Part shown: positions 48,084-58,694 of the stretch, piece after piece
How positions within the stretch are numbered: the first letter of the stretch is position 1
Layout of the letters: every line of letters starts with the position of its first letter
Origin: Lophium mytilinum
Taxonomy: Eukaryota > Ascomycota > Dothideomycetes > Mytilinidiales > Mytilinidiaceae
NCBI GenBank assembly: GCA_010093605.1
Contig: MU004182.1
Span: 1,907,195-1,971,194 of the forward strand
DNA length: 64,000 nt
Reading direction: 5' to 3'
The notes under the pieces: generated by a model
What the model saw: the letters and a program-made list of their open reading frames with translations, nothing else
Databases searched by the model: none
What the model was told of the DNA's origin: nothing
Translations under genes and position numbers: made by a program

Positions 48084-48257
48084 ATGTGCTCCACCCTCAG
48101 CGTCACCTACTGCTGCTACTGCGAAGCCGCACGGGATCGAGTTTTCCACTGTCCGGATTCCAACCCGCCATGTGTTTGCCACCGTCATATCACTCAAGTA
48201 TACCGGCTGTCGTGGTCGTGCGGAAGATGCTGGAGGGCGTGGATCAGGAGGAGATGA
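48084..48257 (+). CDS. Candidate small Cys-rich protein, 57 residues
   Basis: ATG at 48,084 opens a 57-codon frame beginning MCSTLSVTYCCYCEAARD and containing FHCPDSNPPCVCHRH and SWSCGRCWRAW, with nine cysteines and closely spaced His. The composition and Met-Cys start resemble small Cys-rich hypothetical proteins seen in filamentous fungi, but I recognise no domain and there is no signal peptide. The 3' end runs into a 62-bp tandem duplication, so the C-terminus repeats out of frame after the stop. It may be a real small gene or chance; expression evidence would decide. Confidence 0.35.
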   Translation: MCSTLSVTYCCYCEAARDRVFHCPDSNPPCVCHRHITQVYRLSWSCGRCWRAWIRRR

Positions 48258-48356
48258 ACACCGGGGTAGACGAAGCGGAGCCCGGAAGATGTTGGAGGGC
48301 GTGGATCAGGAGGGGCTGAACACGGGAATGGAGGGAGCGAAGTTCAGAAGATGTAA
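48223..48356. repeat. 62-bp tandem repeat, two units plus a partial third
   Basis: Units begin GAAGATG(C/T)TGGAGGGCGTGG at 48,223 and 48,285, with a partial third start GAAGATGTA at 48,347. The 62-bp period is not a multiple of three, so a protein frame is not preserved across units. Confidence 0.7.
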
Positions 48357-48527
48357 CGGATGCGAGGGATAGACAAGGCAGAGACAGGAACACTTTGATG
48401 GATGGGTGTGTACAAAACCCACGAGGAGGTGGCGTGTCATGATATCTACAGTTGTGGTACACACATATGATACAAAGCCTTTCTACAAAATGTACATCTC
48501 GCCGCTATGCGATGCCCCCGATGTTAC

Positions 48528-50900
48528 TTACAGTGGTGTTTCAGGGTAGGGCTCAGACTGCTCAGCTAACCCTCGCCGACACCAGTCCCTCAAGCGTTTC
48601 CATTCAGCGTCCACAATACCGGGCTTTACCCCCTCGTCATCGACTAGTGGTTCCGCGATCCGTACACACTCGTACAATGCTCTCGCTACATCGCCAACGC
48701 ACTCCACCGGTGGCCGCTCCATGAGCATATCCGGCGTCATGGTCCTCAGTACCTCTTGCATCATGTCGCGATCCGCGGCCTTGGTGAGAGAGTCGAGAGC
48801 GGTGATGTAGTGTTCCGCCGACCGAGGAATCTGCAGCCGAGCTAGGAGACGCCAGATGTCACGGAAGCCAATCCAGTCTCGGATTGAGCCGTAGCTACGG
48901 AGGAGATCGAGATAGATGTCTGGGTCCATAGGTTCGAGATCGTAGATCGCGATGAAGTTGCGGAGATATGTTCTTTGAGCTTGTAATTGTGTGGCTGATG
49001 TTGGTAGTTTAACTTGTGCATCCGAGACTGAATCTACATCTGTTGGTTCAGAAGGCTCGACTAAGAGATGCTTGTGGAAGGAGAGCATGAGTTCGGGAGT
49101 AAGTATTTTGTAGTTTAGGGCCTCCATCTCTTGGAGGATTTGTATGCAGCGCTCTAGCTGAGGCAGGGAGGGCAGATTTTGTGAGTTTCGGACGCTGACT
49201 TCTTGAAGTCGCAGTTCAAGGACCGTCTTGTACATGTGTTCAGAGGGTGTGAGACCAGAGAAGGCCATTTCATCGAGAAGCGAATCACTGTACGCAATAT
49301 CATACCCGGGAACTTCGATCTCGACAGCGTGTATGAACATCTCCATCCAGGCCTCAAAATGATACAGTTGGCGACCAAAGTCTGGGATGAGCTCATGAAA
49401 GTCGTGTAGGAACGTTGAAGATATCCTGTCGCTGAAACCAGATCCAAGTGCCTCGTATGCAGAGTGAATGGGCATAGCTCTTAGTTCTTCGAGAAGAAAT
49501 CGTAACCCCTTGAGGTCATCTGGTCGAGCTTTGGTAGGTTCAATTAGAACCTCGGTAGCAGCGTCTGTGGATTGAGGTCTTCTTACAAATGCATGCGGTG
49601 GCTGAATCGAAGTCATCCCGAAGATCGAAAAGCCGTGGGCGGTCGAGAGGGGGCTGATGCCAACAGTGTGCAACCGCCGAACTTGTTGAGCTGATTGCGA
49701 ATTCGACACTCGGGGTAGTGAAGATCTGGACACAGTCTCCGAAAGTGCATCCACAATTTGTGACGGCGACGAGCCCTCTGACTCCTGTTCTGCCTCTTGC
49801 TCCAATTCACTCGCTTGATCCCTATCCGCTCGTCGCAGTATTCTTTCCCATAGACCTTCCAAGTCGGTCTCTTGTCTTTTCTCTTCCGTAAACATCTGTA
49901 CAACAATGTTGACGCCGTCTGTTCTCCGCCCGAACCCGATAAACCCTTCTCTTGGAGGCTCAGGCTCCTCAGCCTCCGCACCTTGCACTCTTCCCACAGT
50001 TACACAGACCCATCCAGTTCGTATTCCATCATCGATGTTTTTGTCATCCATCTCTTGTCCTCCGACATTAGCCAAGAGACGCATACGACGCGCCTTTCTC
50101 CTGAGTTTTAGCTTCAGCTCGTTCCTTCCTAGCAGTCCGGCAGCATGTGGCTTCAACTTGTGTGTACTTCTCAACCAACGGGAAAATCTGTCCGCGGAAA
50201 CGTGTAGATGCTTCTCGCTACGCGCCGTTCCAACAATCATTATAAGCTTGGAACCCAGAGCTGGTGGTGGATCGAGGTGGCGGAGATCGAGAAGATTAAG
50301 GTCATCGAGACCGAGGTCAACAGAGATGCGCTGCAGGATTTCTTCGAGTATAGGGGGAGGATTCTTGGGGAGCTCAGGAATGCGCTGTCGGTGTGCTAGA
50401 GGGTGGGATTCGTCGAATGCGTCGCGAGGCCGCTGAACTTGGAGATACCAGGGTACATTAGGATCCACCGGCTGGGTTGGTTTCGGACTCGCCTCCAAAA
50501 TCGAAGCTGGGTCCTCCTCTTTTAGAATTTCCCTCTTCTCCAGAGTATCCTTGCGTGGGTCTGCAGGCGACGATTGAAGTGTGCTCGGTGTCTCATGCAG
50601 ATGCCATGCAATTGGGACAGGCTCTTGTCCCTCGGGCGCAGGTCCGTTTGCGCCTTCGACTAACCCATCTTCTCCATCAAAGGGAACGTTCGATGCTGAC
50701 TTCCGGGTTTTGCGAGGGAAGTTATGGGACGGAGTGGTGCCAAAAGTCCTGCGCTGGCCTAAAGATGCCGTTGAGTTGGCCGACGTCGACTGTTCCCGGA
50801 ATGGCACATTGACACCCGAGATGGAGGCGAACGATCGAACGACTGCATAGCGGCAGCCCTTGCATCGCAGTCTGGATGCGACGGCGTGGTTCATGGACAT
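48528..50900 (-). CDS. ATP25: ATPase synthesis protein 25, mitochondrial
   Basis: Single exon, 790 residues. The N-terminus is basic and Ser/Arg-rich with RRTFGTTP, a mitochondrial presequence. A conserved block WYLQVQRPRDAF...HPLAHRQRIPELP leads into an RsfS-like domain at roughly residues 180-320 (LGSKLIMIVGTARSEKHLHVSADRFSRWLR), and a long helical C-terminal half (LRAMPIHSAYEALGSGFSDR and following) matches the M-domain that stabilises the mitochondrial ATP9 (OLI1) mRNA. In yeast the protein is cleaved in two: the C-terminal part stabilises the message and the N-terminal part aids Atp9 ring assembly. Length exceeds yeast Atp25 (about 610) but fits filamentous fungi. A perfect GTAAGT overlaps the stop codon, so an alternative spliced C-terminus is possible. 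Confidence 0.9.
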   Translation of the reverse strand: MSMNHAVASRLRCKGCRYAVVRSFASISGVNVPFREQSTSANSTASLGQRRTFGTTPSHNFPRKTRKSASNVPFDGEDGLVEGANGPAPEGQEPVPIAWHLHETPSTLQSSPADPRKDTLEKREILKEEDPASILEASPKPTQPVDPNVPWYLQVQRPRDAFDESHPLAHRQRIPELPKNPPPILEEILQRISVDLGLDDLNLLDLRHLDPPPALGSKLIMIVGTARSEKHLHVSADRFSRWLRSTHKLKPHAAGLLGRNELKLKLRRKARRMRLLANVGGQEMDDKNIDDGIRTGWVCVTVGRVQGAEAEEPEPPREGFIGFGRRTDGVNIVVQMFTEEKRQETDLEGLWERILRRADRDQASELEQEAEQESEGSSPSQIVDALSETVSRSSLPRVSNSQSAQQVRRLHTVGISPLSTAHGFSIFGMTSIQPPHAFVRRPQSTDAATEVLIEPTKARPDDLKGLRFLLEELRAMPIHSAYEALGSGFSDRISSTFLHDFHELIPDFGRQLYHFEAWMEMFIHAVEIEVPGYDIAYSDSLLDEMAFSGLTPSEHMYKTVLELRLQEVSVRNSQNLPSLPQLERCIQILQEMEALNYKILTPELMLSFHKHLLVEPSEPTDVDSVSDAQVKLPTSATQLQAQRTYLRNFIAIYDLEPMDPDIYLDLLRSYGSIRDWIGFRDIWRLLARLQIPRSAEHYITALDSLTKAADRDMMQEVLRTMTPDMLMERPPVECVGDVARALYECVRIAEPLVDDEGVKPGIVDAEWKRLRDWCRRGLAEQSEPYPETPL

Positions 50901-51593
50901 GAGGGAGGCGTGAAAGGATGAGCAAGAAGAGCCTAAAATCTTTGGGATGAGGACGTTCGGAGATCAGTAGTTCCGCCCCGGTTTTGTTCCCTATAAGCCA
51001 ATCAGAGCGGTGCAGCCTGAATTAAACTGGCCAGTCATGTTCGTAATCTACCAGGACTAGCCCTCTATTTTCACCCTTTTCCTGCCCCATACAAAGGTAT
51101 AGAGGAGATTCTAAGCTCTTCCCGTTCAGCAAGTATCAAGACCGCCAAACATGACCGCTCCTCTAGCAGCCAAACTTCGAACGAAGCCTAAAAGTTTTTG
51201 GGGATAAAGGCTAATCCCTTGACTTGCCTCCTCTTTTGAAGGTTAAAGCACAAACAGCAGCCAGTATGGTTCTTCAGTCGGAGCACAAGTATGCGTCATG
51301 TACCCAAACTTGGAGTCTTCAGTATAAGCAGAGAGAAATTGCAAAGATGTGAAATGGAGAAGTAGTCACCCATTTAAATGAACTAGATACGCAACCCGTA
51401 GACCGCATCCCCACATTACGGATCATAATTAGCTTAGAGGCGCAGACATTACATCCGCCCCTAGGTGCTGAAAGGAAGAAAGAGACAGCCCTTATGCGGC
51501 ACTGTGACTACAAGAACGCCCGCTAGCTCCTACGCCCATCCCTGTATTCCCCATGCCTTCACCATATTGCCATGCTAACCCACCCCAACTCTC
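50901..51593. other. Intergenic region between ATP25 and SMC1
   Basis: About 690 bp: promoter of ATP25 and 3' flank of SMC1, both on the minus strand. Only short ORFs. No RNA gene recognised. Confidence 0.6.
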
Positions 51594-54500
51594 TCACCCT
51601 CGGATCGGAACATTATTCGGTTGATACTTTCGCAGCTAAAATCGAAGTCAGCATCGCTCCCTCCCACGCGTCCATCAAGAGAACTCACATCTAAGCTGAC
51701 AACCCTACTCGTCATCTTCGCCTGATCCCGCATTACGCCTACCAGCCCCTCACTCTCTTGGAACAGCGCCGCCTTCAAGCTAATCACAATGAACTGCATC
51801 CCGGGCCCTGCATGCTTCTGCACATACCGCGCCACACGCGCGATGTTCACATTATCCAGCGCCGCATCGATCTCGTCCAGCACGAAGAACGGGCTTGGCT
51901 GGAAACTATGGATCGCGAACAGCAGCGCCAGCGCCGCGATCGTCTTCTCACCTCCCGACAGCTCGTTCATCTCGCGGTAGCGCTTGAGCGGGGGCATGGC
52001 GTTGTACGTCAGACCGCCGAGGTAGGGCTCATCGGAGTCGGCCATGTCGATGTTGGCGCGGCCGCCGTCAGGCGCGAGGTGGTCGGTTGTGAGTTCTTTG
52101 TAGGTGACCTTGATCTGCTCCTGGATATGCGTCAAGGCCTTGTTGAAAAGCTCGAGGCGATGCTCCTGGACCTCCTCGAAGAGGGTTTTGGCGCGGAGAG
52201 CGGCGGATTTGGCGGACTCGTAGTCTTTCTCGGCGGTTTTGCCGGTGGAGGTTGTGGCTTCGAGGCGTTCGGCGGCCTTCATATCGACGTTCATCTTCTC
52301 AAGTTGGGAAGTCATGGTTTCGATTTTCTCTTTGAGCTGTTCGCCGCATTCGGGCGACTCGTTCTGTAAGGGTGGTTAGTTAGTAAGGAACTGGAAGTCG
52401 CGAGAAAGGCAATAATCATACCTCCTGCAGCTTCTCGTCAAGTTCGCTATAGTCTAGCTCAATGCCGTAGTCCGGCACTTCTGCCACTTGCATGGTTGCA
52501 TCAGGGTCTTGATCTTCATCGTCCACGTCCATTGCATCAGGGTCGTCCTCCTGTATATGATCATCTAAAGGTAGCGAGTTGAGATCTTTAGACCCGTCTT
52601 CCAGTGGCAAGTCGATCTCTTTGATCCTGCATTCGCGCAGCAGACTGTGCACAGCCCTAGATTCGGTCTTTACGACACCTTCTAGCTCTTTGACCTCTTT
52701 CATGATCCCTTCAACGGCCTTGTTGCGCTTGCGGAGTTGTTTTCGCTGTTCTTCCACAATTTCTACCTTTTCCGCCGACTTCTGTTTTTGAGTGTCGAGA
52801 GACTCCTGGAGTAACTCCAGCTCGGCTTTTGCTACATCAAGCCTCTCTTGGATGCTTTCCTTCTCAAGTTCAGCCTTTGCAATCTCGTCCTGATCCTTCT
52901 TGATTCGGGTCTCGAGACTTTTGATCCGATCGTTGTAGTGGCCCAGCTTCACTGTGTCGGCAGACAGATAGTTCTCGAGAGTCTGGAGCTGATTCTGAAA
53001 CTCCAATCTCTTTTCATCTGCCTTCCGATTGAGTGAGCCCTGCCGAGATTCATAGTCCCTGATGTTTTCGTAACCCAGACGCTGACACCAGGAACCAAAA
53101 AGCTCATCCTCCACTTCGGCGATGGCGTCTTGAAACGTCCTTAGGTTGCTCCTTAGCTCCTCCAAAGCCCGATTCTCTTGGTCATACTTCGGTTGGTTTT
53201 CGTGGAGCTGGTTCGCGAAGAATTTGAGGGCATTCCTGTTGCTTTGAATGTTTCGGTCTAGAGCGTTCGATTCGTCTTGTAACTCTCTGAGACGATTCGA
53301 TAACTGTGCGACCTCGCTCCTCGCTTTCGACCGTTGTGTCACTTCTTGGTCGAACTGGCTGTCCAGTTGCTTGATTCTTTCGAATAATCTCGCTATCTTG
53401 GCATCGATATTCGCGACACTATTGTCGTCCTCCCCCCATTTCTTGGACGCGTTCCTGTCGTCGACTTGTCCTCCTTCTAGGGTCTCTGCCCTGAATACGG
53501 TGCCTTCCAAATCTACGGCCTTTCCACCAACTTTGTGGACATATTGCATATCCTTGGCGATATTGCGGGTATCGCAAATAATGGAGTTACCACAAGCCCA
53601 TTGCATCGCTCGCTCATAAGCGGTATCGTATTCGATGGTATCAATCGCTAAGCGCACACCCTTATACTTGCCCTTGAGATTAGTATTGGCCGACGAGACC
53701 TGCACGGTGTCCAGAGGGATGAACGTGATCGCAGGATGTTGCTGGTCCTTGACGTAGTTGATGCATTCGTTGGCAATGCTGACGTTCTTGACTACCACGG
53801 CATCTACGTTTTTCCCGAAAACAACACCGATAGCTCGTTGGTACTTGGTTTCCTTGGGCTTGCATAGCAATTGGATCGTACCGTGTACGTCGCCACTATG
53901 CGTTTGCTTCAACTTCCTGACCATTTCTCGAAGGTTCTTTTCTTTCTGGGACTCTCTGCGGGTAGAATCAGCCCGATTTTTTTCCTCCAGTGACAGTCTT
54001 AACGAGTCTTCCGAAAGCCTTTTATTTTTTTTCATGTCTTCAATACTCGAGTCGAGCTTGGTGTTTGCAATGTCTTGTTTCTTCATCTCCACTTGTACCT
54101 GCTTCATCTCTGTCTTGATGGCTGTCTGGCGATCAACTAACTCTGCAATCTCCTCCTCGAGCTTTGTGACTTGGGACTGGGGGCTTTCAAGCTTGCTCTT
54201 TAGATTCTTGACAGTGTCCTCGGTAGTGTTGAGTCGTCGGGTGAGATCGTTCACCTGTCCCTTGTCTGCAGATGTCCGCTTCGTGACCTCGCCCTTCAGT
54301 CTGTTATACTCCTGGCGATCTGCTTCGGTCGGTTCTCGGCCCTCACGCTGATTTAGCTGCTTCCAATCAGCCTCCCACTTTTCCTGAGCCTTCTTAACTT
54401 TGCCAATTTCCTTCTTGTAGTGCTCGATAGTCCCTGTTTGTTTATCGCGATCGGCCTTGATCTTGAGAATCTGTGTCTGGAGGTCTTGTACCCTTTTGGA

Positions 54501-55615
54501 GGTATGTTCTATCTTCAAGCTGACAGGATATATGGTCTTCTTGGCCTCTTCGATGTCGTGCTCCTTGCCCCTGATTGCTCTCTCTGTCTTCGAAGCCTCG
54601 CGTGTAGCCTGTGCTTGCTCTCGCTTTGCTTCCTCGACTTTCTGGTGATACTTTTCCAAGCCGCGCCTATGCTCTTTGAGCTCGTCCTGGTGCTTTTGGA
54701 TCTCCTCGCCAGACTGCTGAATGACGCGCTCGTGATGGAATAGCCGCCACAAATAGTGGTCGACAACAGCCTGGTCGCGCTCGGCAGCTTTGCGCTCGTA
54801 CTCCTCGGCTATTTCCTTTTCCTGCCTCAGATGTCTGATGTCGGCATTGACCTGACGCCGTTGGCCGAGTTTGTCGTTCTGAGTCTCGAGTGCTTCCGCC
54901 GCCTCCCTCTTCAGCTTATCGTATTCACTCTTGTACTCCAGGCTGCCTGATATCTGCTCGATTAGGGTGGTTAGGGCTGTGGGGGACTGCGAGGCCACGG
55001 CTTCGACGTCCCCCTGGAAGACAAGGAAGTTTCGAGCTTTGATCAAGATGGCTTCTTCCTCGAGGGCTTGATTGTACTCCTTGGCAGTGACGATGCGATT
55101 GTTGATGCGGTATTCGCTTGTGCCAGCGGTGGTGACGGTCCGTTTCCACTTCTGCTCATCGCCAGCCTCGTCCTCGTAGACGGCCATGACCCATGCCGAC
55201 TGCGGAGTGTTCCGCTGGCTGCTTGTCTGCGACCCTGCTTCGCCGCCATCCCCGTTTGTAGCTTCGGTAGCAGTGCCGTCGGCGTTGATTTTGGAGGCGC
55301 TAAGAACATGAGGGCGGTAGATGAGTTCGCGAAGATGCGTAGAGCGTAGATGGCTTGACTTGATACCTAGGACGAAGGAAATTGCATCCATGCTGCATGC
55401 GCCAGTAAGAATAGCTCTGTGCGTGTGTGGTAGGGTACTCACGAGTTTGACTTGCCAGAGCCATTGGGACCGATGATGGAGGTGAAGTACGAGTCGCCAA
55501 AGAGCAAGACATGGTGGCCGCGATAGGACTTGAAGTCTGTGGGTTGTGAGCGGAGGCTTCATATCGGAGTGGGGTGCGACATACCCTTGACTTCAAGACG
55601 GACGAGTTTGCCCAT
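51594..55615 (-). CDS. SMC1: Cohesin subunit SMC1
   Basis: Five exons, 55,615-55,585, 55,536-55,443, 55,392-52,422, 52,363-51,689 and 51,635-51,594, total 1,270 residues, near the usual 1,230-1,260. It is an ABC-type ATPase of the cohesin ring, holding sister chromatids together with SMC3. Exon 1 gives MGKLVRLEVK and exon 2 DFKSYRGHHV with Walker A GPNGSGKSN at residues 33-41. Two long coiled coils flank a hinge around residues 520-640 (GTIQLLCKPKETKYQRAIGVVFG). The C-terminal head has LSGGEK at 1167-1172 and Walker B FFVLDEID at 1191-1198. The final 14-codon exon is short, but it creates SLDLRKY, the conserved SMC1 end; reading through the 53-nt intron instead gives an unrelated tail. It shares a divergent promoter with GPC1. 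Confidence 0.93.
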
Positions 55616-56298
55616 GACGGAGGTGCTGTCGCGTTACTAAGCCGTCGTTTGAATGCAGTCGCACAGCTGCAAGTGGTTGGAAGGTGGAGTTGAGGGCTGT
55701 CAATTCCGAAGGATCATGGCGGTTTGCGAGGTGTTGATGGCTATTCACAATGGCCGCTTGTCGCGAGCGCGTCGGTGCTCCGCCATAGTTTAGCAGTCAC
55801 GTGACGTCTAAACTCCTGTCTTACTTTCACCGCAAGAGTCAGTCAAGTAGGTTCCTATACTAGAGCTTGAGTGGCTGTTCTCCTCCTCGACTCCTCGTGC
55901 ATTATAATAGTTCTAAAGGCAGCAGCAGCAGAGACCAGCATCTGCGTCCAGAACTCGAACAGAAGTCTAAGATAATACAGCGGATTAGGCGGATATCGAC
56001 CTATGACGCGGTATCCCGCCCAACTCCCAATCAACTCTTTCTTTGCCAGCACGCTTCAGCATCAACAACAACCCACAACCACTTCACGCCTTTACGACCC
56101 CTCCTATATCACACCCACCTGCCGCTAAGAAGGTCCTGCAGATAGGTCTGGGCTGTCATGAAGACCATGTTCTTCTGCTCGTAGACACAAAAGTGCGCCG
56201 CTCCGTCCCCCAGCTCCCACATTTCCACCTCCCTTGCAAAGGGATGGAAGAAGCTAGCGAAGTGTATTCTTCGACTACAACCTTACTAACCACCTGCC
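55616..56298. promoter_or_regulatory. Bidirectional promoter SMC1 / GPC1
   Basis: 683 bp between divergent start codons. A palindrome TCACGTGA overlaps a GACGTC core at 55,797-55,808, typical of bZIP or bHLH binding sites. An MBF-type ACGCGT box, expected for a cell-cycle gene, was not found. Nothing else is supported. Confidence 0.45.
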
Positions 56299-58076
56299 AT
56301 GGCCATAGTCTCCCCGCCGCGCGTGTACACGCGCACCTCTCACTCCCGTAACACCTCCATCACCAGCCTGCACTCCGTCCCCGAGGACACTCCCCTAGCA
56401 CCCACCATGCCTTCTCCAACTCTTGACCCGAAGTCTCGCTCGCAACCTGAGATAGGTGCTTCTTCTACGCTCTCGACGGCGCCCCTTCCGGGAGACTCTA
56501 CACACGCGGGAACCGCCCTCTTGGGTGAGGATTCAGGCCCTAAGTCGCCCAGCACCCCATATTCCACGACTACGACCCCAGGGCTCTCCCGTAACCCATC
56601 TTTCTCGAACAGCAGCACCTACCGCGATGATGCCTCAGATGACGGCTCTTTCTTCCCTCCAGTGGATCGGCTCACAATGTTCGACTTCCTCGAGAACCTC
56701 GCTCTACCGCAGCGGCTCGAGAAGCTACAAACAAGCATCCAACAGCAAACTGAGAAGGTTCGGCGCCAGCAAGCACGCCTGAAGTCTACCGGACAATCTG
56801 CAAAAGATAGAGTAGTGGACGAATGGCGGCGGAGGCTCCCAACACCAGACGAACAGCTGGACAAATACAAGAAGCGAATGAAGGAAAGCGTGGAAAAGCT
56901 TGGTACGAGATGGAATGATAACAAGGCTGTTACGATGCGCGAGAAGCTGTCCTTCATTTCCGGTGTCATGAACATCTTCGTCTCGGGCTACCTGATCGGT
57001 GCACACCCGGAGTGGTTTCATTACTGGTACACAGTACAGCTCTTGTACTTCATGCCCATCCGATACTACACCTACCATAAGAAAGGATATCACTATTTCC
57101 TCGCCGACCTCTGCTACTTCGTAAACCTCCTTGCTCTGTTGAGCATCTGGATATTCCCCAACTCAAAACGGCTCTTTATAAGCACCTATTGCCTTGCCAT
57201 GGGAAACAACGCCGTAGCTATAGCTATGTGGCGCAACTCACTCGTCTTCCACTCCCTCGACAAAGTCACCAGGTACGTCCTTTCCTATCTACTCCCTATC
57301 CACTCTCAGAGCCCGCTAACATTACCAGCCTTTTCATCCACATCATGCCTTGCGTTACCCTCCACTGCCTCGTGCACCTCCTACCCCCTACCCTCCAAGC
57401 AACCCGGTTCCCTGCCATCTACACGATCAAAACCTCCCCGCCCACATCCCCTGAACACTATACCCTGCCGCAAATGCTCCTCTGGGCCACCTGCCCCTAC
57501 GCCATCTGGCAGCTCTCCTACCACCTTCTCATCACCGTCCGCCGGCGCGAGAAAATCCGTGCCGGCAGGCCTACCTCGTTTACCTGGATGCGGAAATCAT
57601 ACGCCCCGACACTCCTCGGCAAACTCGTGCTCTCGCTCCCAGACTCGCTCCAAGAACCGGCGTTCATGCTGATCCAGTATAGTTACGCGTGCGTGACGAT
57701 GCTCCCTTGCCCAATCTGGTTCTGGTACAGATGGGCGAGTGGCGGATTTCTCGCTGCCGTATTCATCTGGAGCGTGTACAACGGCGCCACGTACTATATC
57801 GATGTGTTTGGGAATCGGTGGCAGAAGGAGCTAGAGGCGTTGAGGCGGGATGTGGCCAAGTGGCAGGGGAGTCCGGAGGGGATAAGTGGGGCGGTGACGC
57901 CTGGAATCACTCCTCGCAGCAACACTGAGGGAGGGAAGGAGGCGAAGCAAGAGAAGGACGAAGATGAGAGGCGGTCGTCGTTAGATCGTATTCCACCGCT
58001 TGACGGCGGAAGTGCGACGGGGGTAAAGGTAGAAGGCCAAGGGGAGAGCGATGGGAATTTGAGAGAGAGGAAGTGA
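56299..58076 (+). CDS. GPC1: Glycerophosphocholine acyltransferase (DUF2838)
   Basis: Two exons, 56,299-57,272 and 57,329-58,076, with a 56-nt intron (GCTAAC branch site), giving 573 residues. The N-terminal 110 residues are disordered and Ser/Thr/Pro-rich, followed by a coiled-coil stretch (LEKLQTSIQQQTEKVRRQQARL). The membrane core from about residue 215 to 510 carries the DUF2838 signature: YFMPIRYYTYHKKGYHYFLADLCYFVN, LFISTYCLAMGNNAVAIAMWRNSLVFHSLDKVTSLFIHIMP (across the splice) and LPQMLLWATCPYAIWQ. The enzyme acylates glycerophosphocholine with acyl-CoA, recycling phosphatidylcholine, and is a multi-pass membrane protein, probably of the ER. The C-terminal tail is charged and probably cytosolic. 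Confidence 0.9.
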
Positions 58077-58694
58077 TAGGTCTTCGCAGTTCACGTCAGA
58101 TTCTGGGTACTCCTCTCAAATCATTCAGCAGTTTCAGCTTACACGACGATGCATGATCTTGGTGCTGGGATATCAGTTTAATTTGGTAGCGCTTTCTGTT
58201 CACCTGTAATCCGTTTCGCGCATTCAATTTGTTTAACGATGACACTTTGGCAAGAGAATGGATCTACTTAGGTCGGATATACCCCTTTTCATTAAGTCGA
58301 AACCTGCTTTGCAGTTGAGATGGTTGGGCTAGATCAAAGTAATAGGAATGATTTCTACATCCAGTGAGGTTTGGCCGCTTGAGCATCATTTTCACTCTGT
58401 CTTGTCAAATCTGGGATACTACATTGTATGTTCTCCGGTAATCCGGACTCTTATCTCGTCTCGGAACAACAATCCTCTTGCTCACCGCTTATTGAGGGTC
58501 CTTAGACCTCACTTTGCCGTCTGACACGATCACGTGCCTAACGCCTTTCGGCCAACACTTCACTTTATACATCAACTAACCTCTAGATCTTTTCTCCCTC
58601 CAAAATCTTTTCTTCTATCCTCAATCTCTATAGAGAATTTGATGAGGGCAAATCCGTTTGCAGATTGGAATCTTCGGACCCGGCATACTTTACC
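58077..58694. other. Intergenic region with a CACGTG site
   Basis: About 620 bp between GPC1 and the next gene, both plus strand. A CACGTG lies at 58,531-58,536, about 160 bp before the start codon, and is followed by a pyrimidine-rich leader. No gene seen. Confidence 0.5.

Noticed and set aside
51758-52369. 203-residue plus-strand ORF opposite SMC1
   Set aside because: Antisense shadow of the conserved SMC1 head domain.
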